DNA from: Oscillospiraceae bacterium
Lineage (GTDB): Bacteria > Bacillota > Clostridia > Oscillospirales > Acutalibacteraceae
Assembly: GCA_029225165.1 (NCBI GenBank)
Contig: JAQXVY010000033.1
Span: forward strand, 20,511 to 84,510
Length of the DNA: 64,000 nucleotides
Direction: 5' to 3'
Below the pieces are notes generated by a model. That model ran no database searches and had not been told where the DNA came from. It saw only the letters and a list, made by a program, of their open reading frames with translations. Made by a program: the position numbers and the translations under genes. Positions 8,991 through 17,247 of the stretch are shown in pieces. Positions within the stretch are counted from its first letter, which is position 1. Each line of letters opens with the position of its first letter.

Positions 8991-9086
8991 TGCAAACAAA
9001 GGCTACATCGGATGGGGATGGAAATGCAAAATGCAGATTTAATTTTTTTGAATTGCATTCTACTCTGTCATTCCCAGCCACCACTC

Positions 9087-9234
9087 TGTCATTCCGAGCT
9101 TGTCGAGGAATCCCCTGCCTCTACAACTTACTTTGTTAGAGAAATCATACTTTTTCATATGACCTAATGGTATTTTTAATGCACTACTGCTTTCCTTTCA
9201 GATTCTTCGGAAGTTTCACTCCCTCAGAATGACA
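9087..9234 (-). repeat. 147-bp inverted-end element, copy 3 (full length, opposite orientation)
   Basis: Left end TGTCATTCCGAGCTTGTCGA, right end CTCAGAATGACA. An extra partial left end (CTGTCATTCCCAGCCACCA) lies just before it at about 9065-9086. No gene is seen in 8991-9424. Confidence 0.8.
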
Positions 9235-9424
9235 GAAAGGGCGAATAAAAACCCTTGCAAAAAACATAATAGCAGAAATCTTTTATAACTTTTTCCACAG
9301 GTGGTATAATTAAAAAAATAAGAGGAAGAATAAAGTTGATATATTGTGCTTTTAAATAAAAATAAGATATATATGTACAATATGTAGATATTCAAAAAAA
9401 TATCATATTTTATGCAAAAAACTA

Positions 9425-9453
9425 TTGACAAAACAGACCTTTTTGCATATAAT
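9425..9453 (+). promoter_or_regulatory. Perfect consensus promoter of the tRNA operon
   Basis: TTGACA at 9425-9430, a 17-base spacer, TATAAT at 9448-9453. The first tRNA begins 37 bases downstream. Confidence 0.9.
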
Positions 9454-9489
9454 TGTTATTGCTGACTTCCAAAAGAAAGCGGTTAATAT

Positions 9490-9566
9490 GGCGGAATAGC
9501 TCAGCTGGCTAGAGCATTCGGTTCATACCCGAAGTGTCGTAGGTTCAAGTCCTATTTCCGCTACCA
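9490..9566 (+). tRNA. tRNA-Met (CAT)
   Basis: Acceptor GGCGGAA pairs with TTCCGCT (G-T at 1-72), the anticodon stem TTCGG/CCGAA encloses TTCATAC, and CCA is encoded. The three G-C pairs of an initiator anticodon stem are absent, so it is elongator Met; a lysidine-modified Ile tRNA cannot be wholly excluded. Confidence 0.93.
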
Positions 9567-9570
9567 ATTT

Positions 9571-9645
9571 GGCCCGGTGGTCAAGCGGTTAAGACACCGC
9601 CCTTTCACGGCGGTAACACGGGTTCGATTCCCGTCCGGGTCACCA
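9571..9645 (+). tRNA. tRNA-Glu (TTC)
   Basis: Acceptor GGCCCGG/CCGGGTC, anticodon stem CCGCC/GGCGG around CTTTCAC giving TTC, T arm GGGTTCGATTCCC, CCA encoded. Four bases after the Met tRNA. Confidence 0.95.
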
Positions 9646-9651
9646 ATACCT

Positions 9652-9739
9652 GCTGGTGTGGTGGAATAGGCAGACACAAGGGACTTAAAATCCCTCGGAC
9701 TAATACTCCGTACCGGTTCAAGTCCGGTCACCAGCACCA
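9652..9739 (+). tRNA. tRNA-Leu (TAA)
   Basis: Acceptor GCTGGTG/CACCAGC, anticodon stem AGGGA/TCCCT around CTTAAAA giving TAA, a long class II variable arm, CCA encoded. Six bases after the Glu tRNA. Confidence 0.95.
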
Positions 9740-9779
9740 ATTTGCTGGAGGCACTTGTGTACCACTCAGCACTTCGGTT

Positions 9780-9808
9780 CAGACATCCCTATGGGGTGTC
9801 TTTTTTTA
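9780..9808 (+). terminator. Terminator of the tRNA operon
   Basis: AGACATCCC-TAT-GGGGTGTCT followed by a run of T. Confidence 0.85.
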
Positions 9809-9853
9809 TTTTAAAATTGAAAATTGAAAATTCATATCATTCCGAGTTCCTAT

Positions 9854-10000
9854 TGTCATGACCAGCTTGTCGAGGAATCCCCTACCTCCACCACTAATTT
9901 TGTTAGAAAAATCATACTTTCATCTAACCTGATAGTGTCGCTTTATGCACAACTGCTTTCCTTTCAGATTCCTCGGTCTTTTCACTCCCTCGAAATGACA
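9854..10000 (-). repeat. 147-bp inverted-end element, copy 4 (full length)
   Basis: Left end TGTCATGACCAGCTTGTCGA is slightly diverged; right end TCGAAATGACA. Same orientation as copy 3. Confidence 0.8.
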
Positions 10001-10039
10001 GAAGTAGGCTGAATAAAATCAATATATAGCTACAATAAG

Positions 10040-10068
10040 TTGCCAATCCGCCTTTTAGGTGATACAAT
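10040..10068 (+). promoter_or_regulatory. Sigma-70-type promoter for the membrane protein gene
   Basis: TTGCCA, 17-base spacer, TACAAT, 30 bases before the chosen start codon. Confidence 0.6.
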
Positions 10069-10097
10069 ATAAGCACAAAAGTAAAATAGGTGGTTTT

Positions 10098-10772
10098 ATG
10101 AAAGAAAGCAATAAGAGTTCTTCTTTTCTTCAAAAGGTTAACAAAACTCTTGTTTTTATAGACGGTACTGTTGACAGAATGGGAATATGGTACAAGGTGA
10201 TATTCACATACCTTTGGGGTGTTGTGGCTGTGTATTCCTCCTTACAGGTGCTTATTTCTGTTTTGGTGAATGTAAGCCAAAGCAGTTTTTTGCTAAAAAA
10301 TCAGTACATAACCTCAATTGTTGCTATGGGGCTTTTTATCCTTGTCCTTGTGTACAGCCAAAGGATTGCAACGGCAATAGAGATAATTTTATCAGCCCTC
10401 TTACTGGCAACGGTAGCCTTGCAAAAGCTGAATTTGCTTTGGTTCGGCTTTGATGGGGGAATATATCTTTATTTAGGCTTAGCCTTTTGCGGTGGACTCC
10501 TTGTAGGACAGTTTTTTTGGCTGATTGTAAGAATATTAAAACAGTACAGACGAAAGCATATGAAGAAACGCACAGCTTCCTCTCTGCCACAGGATGACTA
10601 TAATTCACAGGAAAGTCCATGGGTGACAACGGTTTACAAAAGGGAAAATAAGCGAAAGAAGAACACCTTAGACCAAGACGGATTTATAATCACAAGCAAA
10701 GAAGCTAAAACAGGAGGAAACTCAATGCCCGACTCCACCGGCTTTATTACAGAGGAGCAGGACAAAAATTAA
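10098..10772 (+). CDS. Four-helix membrane protein of unknown function
   Basis: About 224 residues; not recognised. Four hydrophobic segments lie roughly at residues 30-55, 68-88, 90-110 and 118-145, followed by a long basic and then polar cytoplasmic tail (RKHMKKRT, YKRENKRKKN). An ATG at 10098 with AGGTGG upstream is preferred over an in-frame ATG at 10059, which lies inside the promoter. The next gene is a MinD-type ATPase in the same direction, but nearly 200 bases separate them. No motif suggests an enzyme or transporter family. Confidence 0.75.
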   Translation: MKESNKSSSFLQKVNKTLVFIDGTVDRMGIWYKVIFTYLWGVVAVYSSLQVLISVLVNVSQSSFLLKNQYITSIVAMGLFILVLVYSQRIATAIEIILSALLLATVALQKLNLLWFGFDGGIYLYLGLAFCGGLLVGQFFWLIVRILKQYRRKHMKKRTASSLPQDDYNSQESPWVTTVYKRENKRKKNTLDQDGFIITSKEAKTGGNSMPDSTGFITEEQDKN

Positions 10773-10967
10773 ACCATAATTAATTGTTTTATAATAGAAC
10801 TATTGGTAATAAAGCTATAAATGTAAAAATTACACACAGTAAAGACTGTCGAAAATAGGGGAATTGAAGATTTTTTATTCAATATGCCCAAATTTCGGGT
10901 GATTTATTCTACATTCTGTGATTTGTTTATGAAGAAAATTTGTGATAGAATGAATACGAGGTGTATT

Positions 10968-11714
10968 ATGAGTCAGACTATTGTATTTGCGTCCGGTAAG
11001 GGAGGCACAGGCAAAACAACAGTGACGGTGAATCTTGCACTGGCGCTGTGCAAAAAGAATAATAAAGTTTTGCTCATCGACTGCGACTGCGGTATGAGAG
11101 GCTCCGACCTTATGCTGGGGCTTGATAAGAACCTTGTGTATGACACCAGTGATGTAATTGCAGGCAACTGTTTTACAGAGGATGCCCTGTACAAATTCTC
11201 CGGTGTTGAGGGGCTGTACTTTATGCCGGCACCGATTGACACACAGGACGAAATTGCTCCGGCTGTTATGAAGCAGTTTACAGATACCGTAAAGAATGAC
11301 TACGACTACATTTTAATTGATGCACCGGCAGGAGTGGGAAGTGGTTTTATCACAGCTATTACCCCCGCCGACAGAGCAATAATTGTCACCAATGCAGAGC
11401 CAACCGGTGTGAGAGGCGCCCTCAATGTGAGGAGTATACTACTTCAAAATGATGTTAAGGACATAAGGCTTATTATTAATAAGTTCAGCGAAAAAGCTTT
11501 TAAGGAGCTTGGTGTTTATCGTGACCTTGATGAGGTTATCGACAAGTGCGAAACCCAACTTATCGGCATTGTGCCCGAGGACTATCAGCTTGTTACTATG
11601 TCACAGCAGGGCAGACCAAACCTTAACAACTCGCCCTCAACACTTGCCTTTGACAAAATTGCAGACAGAATAATGGGAAAAAACACTCTTCTTGCATTTC
11701 CCAAGAAGATATAG
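10968..11714 (+). CDS. MinD/ParA-family ATPase
   Basis: About 248 residues of the MinD/ParA P-loop class. The deviant Walker [10 protein letters not shown] is at residues 10-18, followed by [13 protein letters not shown] and a Walker B-type IDAPAGVG. Such proteins are dimeric ATPases placing division or other machinery at the membrane. MSQTIVFA at 10968 follows AGGTG and is the natural family start; upstream in-frame ATGs would add about 28 unrelated residues. No minC or minE is beside it, and the C-terminus ([13 protein letters not shown]) is not a clear MinD amphipathic helix, so septum placement is likely but not proven. Close to mgsA (26 bases), so probably cotranscribed. Confidence 0.88.
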   Translation: MSQTIVFASGKGGTGKTTVTVNLALALCKKNNKVLLIDCDCGMRGSDLMLGLDKNLVYDTSDVIAGNCFTEDALYKFSGVEGLYFMPAPIDTQDEIAPAVMKQFTDTVKNDYDYILIDAPAGVGSGFITAITPADRAIIVTNAEPTGVRGALNVRSILLQNDVKDIRLIINKFSEKAFKELGVYRDLDEVIDKCETQLIGIVPEDYQLVTMSQQGRPNLNNSPSTLAFDKIADRIMGKNTLLAFPKKI

Positions 11715-11740
11715 AAATGGTTAATTATGGAGGAATTATT

Positions 11741-12136
11741 ATGAACATAGCACTTATTGCACATGATGAAAAGAAAGAACTTATGGTTCAGTTTTGTATT
11801 GCATACTGCGGTATTTTAAGTCGCAACACCATCTGTGCCACAGGCACAACAGGCAAGCTTGTGCAAGAGTCAACAGGCTTAAAGGTTCAGACATTCCTTG
11901 GCGGCAGTCAGGGCGGCGACCAGCAAATTGCCGCAAGAATTGCCTGTAACGAGGTGGATATGCTGTTGTTTTTCCGTGATCCACTGAAATCAAAGCCAAA
12001 AGAGGCAAACGATATGAACCTTTTGCGTCTTTGCGATATGCACAACATTCCTGTTGCCACAAACATTGCAACAGCCGAGGTGCTTATCCACGGTCTTGAA
12101 AGAGGCGACCTTGACTGGAGAAATATTGTTAAATAA
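11741..12136 (+). CDS. mgsA: Methylglyoxal synthase
   Basis: 131 residues, normal for MgsA, which converts dihydroxyacetone phosphate to methylglyoxal and phosphate as a glycolytic bypass when phosphate is short. Visible motifs are [28 protein letters not shown] with the phosphate-binding loop, [16 protein letters not shown] with the catalytic aspartate, LLFFRDPL and the C-terminal [16 protein letters not shown] at 11741 has GGAGGAA at good distance. It follows the MinD-type gene in the same direction. Confidence 0.95.
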   Translation: MNIALIAHDEKKELMVQFCIAYCGILSRNTICATGTTGKLVQESTGLKVQTFLGGSQGGDQQIAARIACNEVDMLLFFRDPLKSKPKEANDMNLLRLCDMHNIPVATNIATAEVLIHGLERGDLDWRNIVK

Positions 12137-12183
12137 GATTTAATAAGGTTTTACAGCATCTATCATTTGCACTGATTACTAAT

Positions 12184-12207
12184 GGGCGGCTTTTGCTGCC
12201 CTTTACT
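12184..12207 (+). terminator. Terminator-like hairpin before hisS
   Basis: GGGCGGC-TTTT-GCTGCCC followed by TTT only, so a weak terminator or attenuator. No T-box element is visible in 12137-12230. Confidence 0.45.
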
Positions 12208-12230
12208 TACCTATTGAAAGGAATAGAGAA

Positions 12231-13529
12231 ATGGCAGAAATTATAAAGAAGATTAAGGGAACAGAGGACATAATGCCCAAGGACAGCTACCGCTGGATTT
12301 TCCTTGAGGATATTATGCGCCGTCAGGCTAATGCCTACGGATATAAAGAGGTAAGAACACCTGTTTTTGAGCAAACCGCCCTTTTTTCAAGGGGTGTTGG
12401 TGAAACAACCGATGTTGTTCAAAAGGAGATGTACACCTTCAGCACCAAGGGTGACGAAAGCATAACCCTCCGTCCCGAGGGTACGGCAGGTGCGGCAAGG
12501 GCATTCCTTGAACATTCTGTTCAGAATGACGGACTGCCGTCAAAGCAGTATTACCTCACCACCTGCTATCGCTACGAAAAGCCACAGGCAGGCAGACAAA
12601 GGGAATTTCACCAGTTTGGCATTGAGGTTTTCGGAACTCAAAACCCAAGTGCAGACGCAGAGGTTATTTCCCTTGTAAACGGACTTTTTGAGGTTTTGGG
12701 ACTTTCAAAAATCAGACTTGAAATCAATTCAATCGGCTGTCCAAAGTGTCGCAGTAAATACCACGAAAAGCTAAAGGAATATTTTTCTCAGTACAAGGAC
12801 AAGCTTTGCGACACCTGCCTTGGCAGACTTGAACGCAACCCAATGAGAATTATTGACTGTAAAAGTCCTGTTTGCAGTGAAATTGCAAAGGACGCACCAA
12901 AGATGATTGACTTTTTGTGCGAGGAATGTGAGGAGCATTTTGCAAAGGTAAAGTCCTACCTTGACATAGCAGGGGTAAAATATGAGGTTAACCCAACTAT
13001 TGTAAGAGGACTTGACTACTACACAAAGACCGTTTTTGAGTTTGTTTCCGACAATATCGGCGCACAGGGTACTGTATGCGGCGGCGGAAGATATGACGGT
13101 CTTATTGAAGAATTAGGCGGTCAGCACACACCGTCTTTGGGCTGTGCAATGGGAATTGAAAGGCTGTTGCTACTAATCGAAAGCAGCGGAGTTGAAATCC
13201 CAAAGCCTGACACCTGTGATTTGTACATAGCCTCTATGGGCGAAAATGCAAGTCTAAAGGCTTTTGCCTTGGCTGAAGAGGTGAGGAAGTCGGGACTTTC
13301 CGCACAATGCGACATTGTTGGAAGAGGACTTCGTCCACAGATGAAGTTTGCCGACAAAATCGGCGCAAAGTTCTCCGTTGTTTTGGGAGATAACGAAATT
13401 GAGGAAAACAAGGCAGAGGTTAAGAATATGGAAACAGGCGACAAAACACCGGTTTCCCTTACAGACTTTGCAAAGGAATTTCAGGACATAATGATAAATG
13501 CCCAAACACAGAAGATTGCAGGGATATAA
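12231..13529 (+). CDS. hisS: Histidyl-tRNA synthetase
   Basis: Class II synthetase charging tRNA-His; 432 residues, normal length. KGTEDIMP opens the protein. Motif 1 (YGYKEVRTPVFEQ), motif 2 (TCYRYEKPQAGRQREFHQFG) and motif 3 (SLGCAMGIERLLLL) are intact, and RGLDYYTKTVFEF is the histidine-specific loop. The C-terminal anticodon-binding domain begins near residue 325. AAGGAA precedes the ATG. aspS follows, the usual Firmicute pairing, although here a 147-bp element with satellites separates them by 426 bases. Confidence 0.97.
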   Translation: MAEIIKKIKGTEDIMPKDSYRWIFLEDIMRRQANAYGYKEVRTPVFEQTALFSRGVGETTDVVQKEMYTFSTKGDESITLRPEGTAGAARAFLEHSVQNDGLPSKQYYLTTCYRYEKPQAGRQREFHQFGIEVFGTQNPSADAEVISLVNGLFEVLGLSKIRLEINSIGCPKCRSKYHEKLKEYFSQYKDKLCDTCLGRLERNPMRIIDCKSPVCSEIAKDAPKMIDFLCEECEEHFAKVKSYLDIAGVKYEVNPTIVRGLDYYTKTVFEFVSDNIGAQGTVCGGGRYDGLIEELGGQHTPSLGCAMGIERLLLLIESSGVEIPKPDTCDLYIASMGENASLKAFALAEEVRKSGLSAQCDIVGRGLRPQMKFADKIGAKFSVVLGDNEIEENKAEVKNMETGDKTPVSLTDFAKEFQDIMINAQTQKIAGI

Positions 13530-13533
13530 ATTA

Positions 13534-13559
13534 GTTTGGAGTTTGGAGTTTGGAGTTAA
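13534..13559 (+). repeat. Short tandem repeat of AGTTTGG
   Basis: About 3.5 units of a 7-base repeat directly after hisS. The same unit recurs near 56976-57002 after the xpt operon region. Confidence 0.7.
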
Positions 13560-13562
13560 TTC

Positions 13563-13870
13563 CTCTGTCATTCCGAGGACGCCTCCTCTCTGTCATTCCG
13601 AGGACGCCCCCACTCTGTCATTCCGAGGACGCCCCCACTCTGTCATTCCGAGGGAGCAAAGCGACCGAGGAATCTGAAAGGATAGCAGTAGTGCTGACAA
13701 CGACACTATCAGGTTAGATGAAAGTAGGATTTTCCTAACAAAACGAGTGGTAGAGAAAGGGGATTCCTCGACAAGCTCGGAATGACAATCTTTCGGCTCG
13801 GAATGACAATCTTTCGGCTTGGAATGACAATCTTTCGGCTTGGAATGACAATATTTCAACTCGTAATGAC
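13563..13870 (+). repeat. 147-bp inverted-end element, copy 5, with amplified ends on both sides
   Basis: The full element is 13641-13787. To its left, three units of CTGTCATTCCGAGGACGCC precede it. To its right, a roughly 19-base unit beginning ATCTTTCGGCT and ending GGAATGACA is repeated about four times with decay. Both satellites are copies of the element's own terminal inverted repeat. No gene lies in 13530-13955. Confidence 0.85.
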
Positions 13871-13955
13871 GAGTGTGTATATTTCTTAAATTAACCACAC
13901 TTTCATTAAATGATAAAATTATTTACATATAAATAGAAAGAAACAGGAGAATACT

Positions 13956-15731
13956 ATGGCAGAATATATGGGAGAGCTTCGCCGTACCAATTACTGCGGA
14001 GATTTAAGAGCCCACCACATTGGACAAGAGGTTGTTGTGTGTGGTTGGGCGTCAAAGCAAAGGGACTTAGGTCAGCTTATCTTTATTGATTTGCGTGACA
14101 GAACAGGCATTGTTCAGCTTGCATTTGACGACACCACATCAAGGGAGGTTTTTGACAAAGCCTTTGGCGTAAGGTCGGAATATGTCCTCTGTGCAAGGGG
14201 AAAGGTGCAGGAGAGAAGCTCCAAAAACCACGAAATTCCCACAGGTGATGTTGAAATTCTTGTTGAGGAGCTAAGGGTGCTTTCAAAGGCGCAGACGCCG
14301 CCCTTTGAAATTGTTGACGACTGCAAAACAGCCGAGGATGTAAGGCTAAAGTACCGTTACCTTGACCTTAGAAGAAAGCCCTTGCAGGATAACATCATAT
14401 TGCGTTCCAAAATTGCAAAGGTGGCAAGGGACTATTTCTACGAAAACGGATTTATCGAGATTGAAACACCAATGCTGATAAAATCAACTCCCGAGGGCGC
14501 TCGTGACTACCTTGTACCCTCAAGAATACACAAGGGCAGTTTTTATGCCCTGCCACAGTCACCTCAAATTTACAAACAGCTTTTAATGCTTTCAGGCTTT
14601 GACAGATACATTCAGCTTGCAAGGTGTTTCCGTGACGAGGATTTACGAGCCGACCGTCAGCCTGAGTTTACTCAAATTGATATGGAGCTTTCCTTTGCCT
14701 CTATGGAGGAGATAATGGAAATCAACGAGGGACTTTTCAAGCGTTTGTTCAAGGAGATTTTGGGCAAGGAGCTGAAAACTCCCTTTGAGAAGATGACATA
14801 TTCAGACGCTATGAACCGCTATGGCTCCGACAAGCCTGATGTCCGTTTCGGTATGGAAATCAAGGATGTTTCAGATATTGTTGCCGACTGTGGCTTTGGA
14901 GTTTTCTCCGGTGCTGTAAAGAACGGCGGCAGTGTTCGTGCTATTGTAGCGGAAAACGGTGCTGAAACCCTTACAAGAAAAGAAATTGACAAGCTGACAG
15001 AATATGTAAGGGGAATCGGCGCAAAGGGACTTGCGTTTATCCGTTGGGTGGAGGACGAGCCGTCCTGCTCCTTTAAAAAGTTCCTTACCGATGAGGAATT
15101 TAACGGAATTATTGAGAGAACAGGCGCCAAAAAAGGTGATGTAGTACTCTTTGTTGCCGACAAAAATTCCGTTGTGCTTTCAACTCTGGGAGCTTTACGA
15201 CTGAATGTGGCAAAGAAGCTTGACATTATCCCTGACGAATTTAAGTTTGTCTGGATTGTTGACTTTCCGTTCTTTGAGTTTGACGAAGAAAGCGGAGAAT
15301 GGGTTGCAATGCACCATCCATTTACAATGCCAAAGGAAGAGTGCTTAAAGTATCTTGACACAGACAAGGGCAAGGTTGTGGCAAAGGCTTACGACCTTAC
15401 ACTTAACGGAACAGAGCTTTCCTCCGGCTCAATCAGAATTACCGACTATGAGCTTCAGCAAAAGATGTTCAAGGCTCTCCACCTTACAGAGGAGGAGATT
15501 GAGGCAAAGTTTGGCTTCCTTGTGGAGGCATACAAGTACGGCGCACCACCACACGGAGGTATGGGAATCGGTCTTGACCGTATTGCAATGTTACTTTCCG
15601 GAGCAGACAGCCTTCGTGATGTAACAGCCTTCCCTAAGGTGCAAAATGCCTCCGAACTTATGAGCGAAAGTCCTGCACCTGTTGACAAAGAAAGCCTTGA
15701 GGTGTTGGGTATAAAAGTGGATTTAGAATAA
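13956..15731 (+). CDS. aspS: Aspartyl-tRNA synthetase
   Basis: 591 residues, the bacterial AspRS length, with an N-terminal OB-fold anticodon domain (GWASKQRDLGQLIFIDLRDR near residues 30-49), a class II core, the bacterial GAD insert (about 290-420) and the C-terminal motif 3 GGMGIGLDRIAMLLSG. Motif 2 is seen in CFRDEDLRADRQPEFTQID. It charges tRNA-Asp; whether it also charges tRNA-Asn cannot be judged. AsnB (free asparagine synthesis) occurs at 21.7 kb. It follows hisS in the same direction. Confidence 0.97.
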   Translation: MAEYMGELRRTNYCGDLRAHHIGQEVVVCGWASKQRDLGQLIFIDLRDRTGIVQLAFDDTTSREVFDKAFGVRSEYVLCARGKVQERSSKNHEIPTGDVEILVEELRVLSKAQTPPFEIVDDCKTAEDVRLKYRYLDLRRKPLQDNIILRSKIAKVARDYFYENGFIEIETPMLIKSTPEGARDYLVPSRIHKGSFYALPQSPQIYKQLLMLSGFDRYIQLARCFRDEDLRADRQPEFTQIDMELSFASMEEIMEINEGLFKRLFKEILGKELKTPFEKMTYSDAMNRYGSDKPDVRFGMEIKDVSDIVADCGFGVFSGAVKNGGSVRAIVAENGAETLTRKEIDKLTEYVRGIGAKGLAFIRWVEDEPSCSFKKFLTDEEFNGIIERTGAKKGDVVLFVADKNSVVLSTLGALRLNVAKKLDIIPDEFKFVWIVDFPFFEFDEESGEWVAMHHPFTMPKEECLKYLDTDKGKVVAKAYDLTLNGTELSSGSIRITDYELQQKMFKALHLTEEEIEAKFGFLVEAYKYGAPPHGGMGIGLDRIAMLLSGADSLRDVTAFPKVQNASELMSESPAPVDKESLEVLGIKVDLE

Positions 15732-15877
15732 TGTACAAATATTTACCTCTTGTATAGTGCAAAATAACTAATCGTACATAAAAAGTTAACAATTTTTGTG
15801 CAAATAGAGGTAGATTTTTCTGATTAGATATTATATAATAGTATTGATAAAAAATATGTTTTTTAGGATGTGAAATT

Positions 15878-17149
15878 ATGAAAAAGACTTTATCAGTTTT
15901 TCTTGCAGTTTTGATGGCAATGTCAATCATCACTATTGCCGGAACAACAGCATCAGCCTTAGAGGTTGCAAAGGTAAACGGTGTTGAATGTTCTGTTGGT
16001 AACACAGTAACATTCACATACAACCTTAAAACTCCGGGCAAGTTTGAGGACTTCCAGGGCAGTCTTTCATATTCAGCAGGACTTAAGATTATTGGCTTGA
16101 ATATGGCTGAAACAAAGGGAGTGATGTCAAACATTAAGGAAGCAGGCACAGCTTACTACAACGGTACAAGCTATCAGGATCCATATGACTATTCATTAGG
16201 TTCATTGGGCGCTCCTGACACTGTATTCTTCACTGCTAACTTTGAGGTAATTGCCGGTGGCGAGCAGACAATCACAAACAATATGTACATCATTTCAGGC
16301 GTTAACGGCACTGACTACTATGAGTACGGCACAAACAAGGGCTGTGAAGAAAAGACAGATGTAACCGTTGATGCTTATCCGGCAGATTCAATTAAGCTTG
16401 ACAGAACAACAGCAACAGTAAACGCAGGCTCAAAGCTCACACTTAGGGCAACAGTTACTCCTGAACTTGCCGCTATGTCATCTGTAGTTCTGTGGACTTC
16501 AAGCAACACATCCGTAGCAACAGTTGCAGACGGTGTTGTTACAGCTAAAAAGGCAGGTACAGCAACAATCACAGCAACAGTCGGCGACCTTAAGGCAACC
16601 TGCAAGGTTACTGTTATTCAAAAGGTAACATCTATTAAGGTTTCTCCTGTAACAGTTTACAATGGCAAGACAGCTAAGATTAAGGTTACTGTATCTCCTT
16701 CAAATGCAAGCAACAAGGCAGTTACTTACTCATCAAGCAACAAGTCTGTTGCAACTGTTACATCCGCAGGCGTTGTAAAGGGCGTTAAGCCGGGTACAGC
16801 TTACATCACAGTAAAGGCTAAGGATGGCAGCGGCAAGTATACTAAGTGTAAGGTAACAGTTAAGCAGCAGAAGGCTACAAAGGTTAATCTCAGCAAGACA
16901 AAGGCTACTATTGCTAAGAAGGGCAAGACTGTAAAGATTAAGGCTACACTTGCACCTTCAAATGTTTACAATAAGTCTATCAATGTTAAGTCTGATAACA
17001 CTAAGATTGTAAAGGTTAAGACAGTTAAGATTAAATCCGGTCAGTCCGCTACACTCACCGGTGTAAAGAAGGGTACTGCAAAGGTTAAGTTTACAGCTGC
17101 TGACGGCTCTAAGAAGTCTGCAATATGTAAGGTAACTGTTAAAAAGTAA
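15878..17149 (+). CDS. Secreted surface protein: one EDFQ/PYDF module plus three BIG2 repeats
   Basis: 423 residues. A signal peptide (1-27, ending TASA) is followed by a roughly 130-residue module (about 30-160) with FEDFQGSLSYS, ETKGVMSN and YYNGTSYQDPYDY. Three bacterial Ig-like BIG2 repeats follow (about 168-248, 250-332, 333-423), the last two very rich in Lys. The module's hydrophobic pattern resembles a cohesin-like beta sandwich (inference), but I do not recognise it as a named family. There is no LPXTG motif, dockerin or transmembrane end; it stops at KVTVKK like two other proteins in this window. The last 500 bases nearly duplicate 28978-29477. Likely a cell-surface or secreted binding protein; ligand unknown. 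Confidence 0.8.
   Translation: MKKTLSVFLAVLMAMSIITIAGTTASALEVAKVNGVECSVGNTVTFTYNLKTPGKFEDFQGSLSYSAGLKIIGLNMAETKGVMSNIKEAGTAYYNGTSYQDPYDYSLGSLGAPDTVFFTANFEVIAGGEQTITNNMYIISGVNGTDYYEYGTNKGCEEKTDVTVDAYPADSIKLDRTTATVNAGSKLTLRATVTPELAAMSSVVLWTSSNTSVATVADGVVTAKKAGTATITATVGDLKATCKVTVIQKVTSIKVSPVTVYNGKTAKIKVTVSPSNASNKAVTYSSSNKSVATVTSAGVVKGVKPGTAYITVKAKDGSGKYTKCKVTVKQQKATKVNLSKTKATIAKKGKTVKIKATLAPSNVYNKSINVKSDNTKIVKVKTVKIKSGQSATLTGVKKGTAKVKFTAADGSKKSAICKVTVKK
16651..17148 (+). repeat. Near-identical 0.5-kb direct repeat (BIG2-coding), copy A
   Basis: Encodes the last two BIG2 repeats and matches 28978-29477 almost base for base (only scattered differences), in the same orientation, about 12.3 kb apart. 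Confidence 0.9.
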
Positions 17150-17176
17150 TCAGCAGATTACGGATTTAGGTGGTTA

Positions 17177-17200
17177 AACCTCCGATTTTCTTCGGAGGTT
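17177..17200 (+). other. Intergenic hairpin between the two module-bearing genes
   Basis: AACCTCCGA-TTTTC-TTCGGAGGTT forms a strong stem but lacks a T-run. It may act as an mRNA stabiliser or leaky terminator rather than a full stop. Confidence 0.55.
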
Positions 17201-17247
17201 ATGCTTATGAAAACAATATAATTATTTAAGAGAAAGGAAAAAACCCA

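Noticed and set aside
9216..9431. 71-codon minus-strand frame upstream of the tRNA operon
   Set aside because: Biased Ile/Tyr/Phe composition of A+T-rich DNA, partly inside a repeat and the tRNA promoter.
12137..12230. T-box leader before hisS
   Set aside because: No T-box core sequence; only a small terminator-like hairpin.
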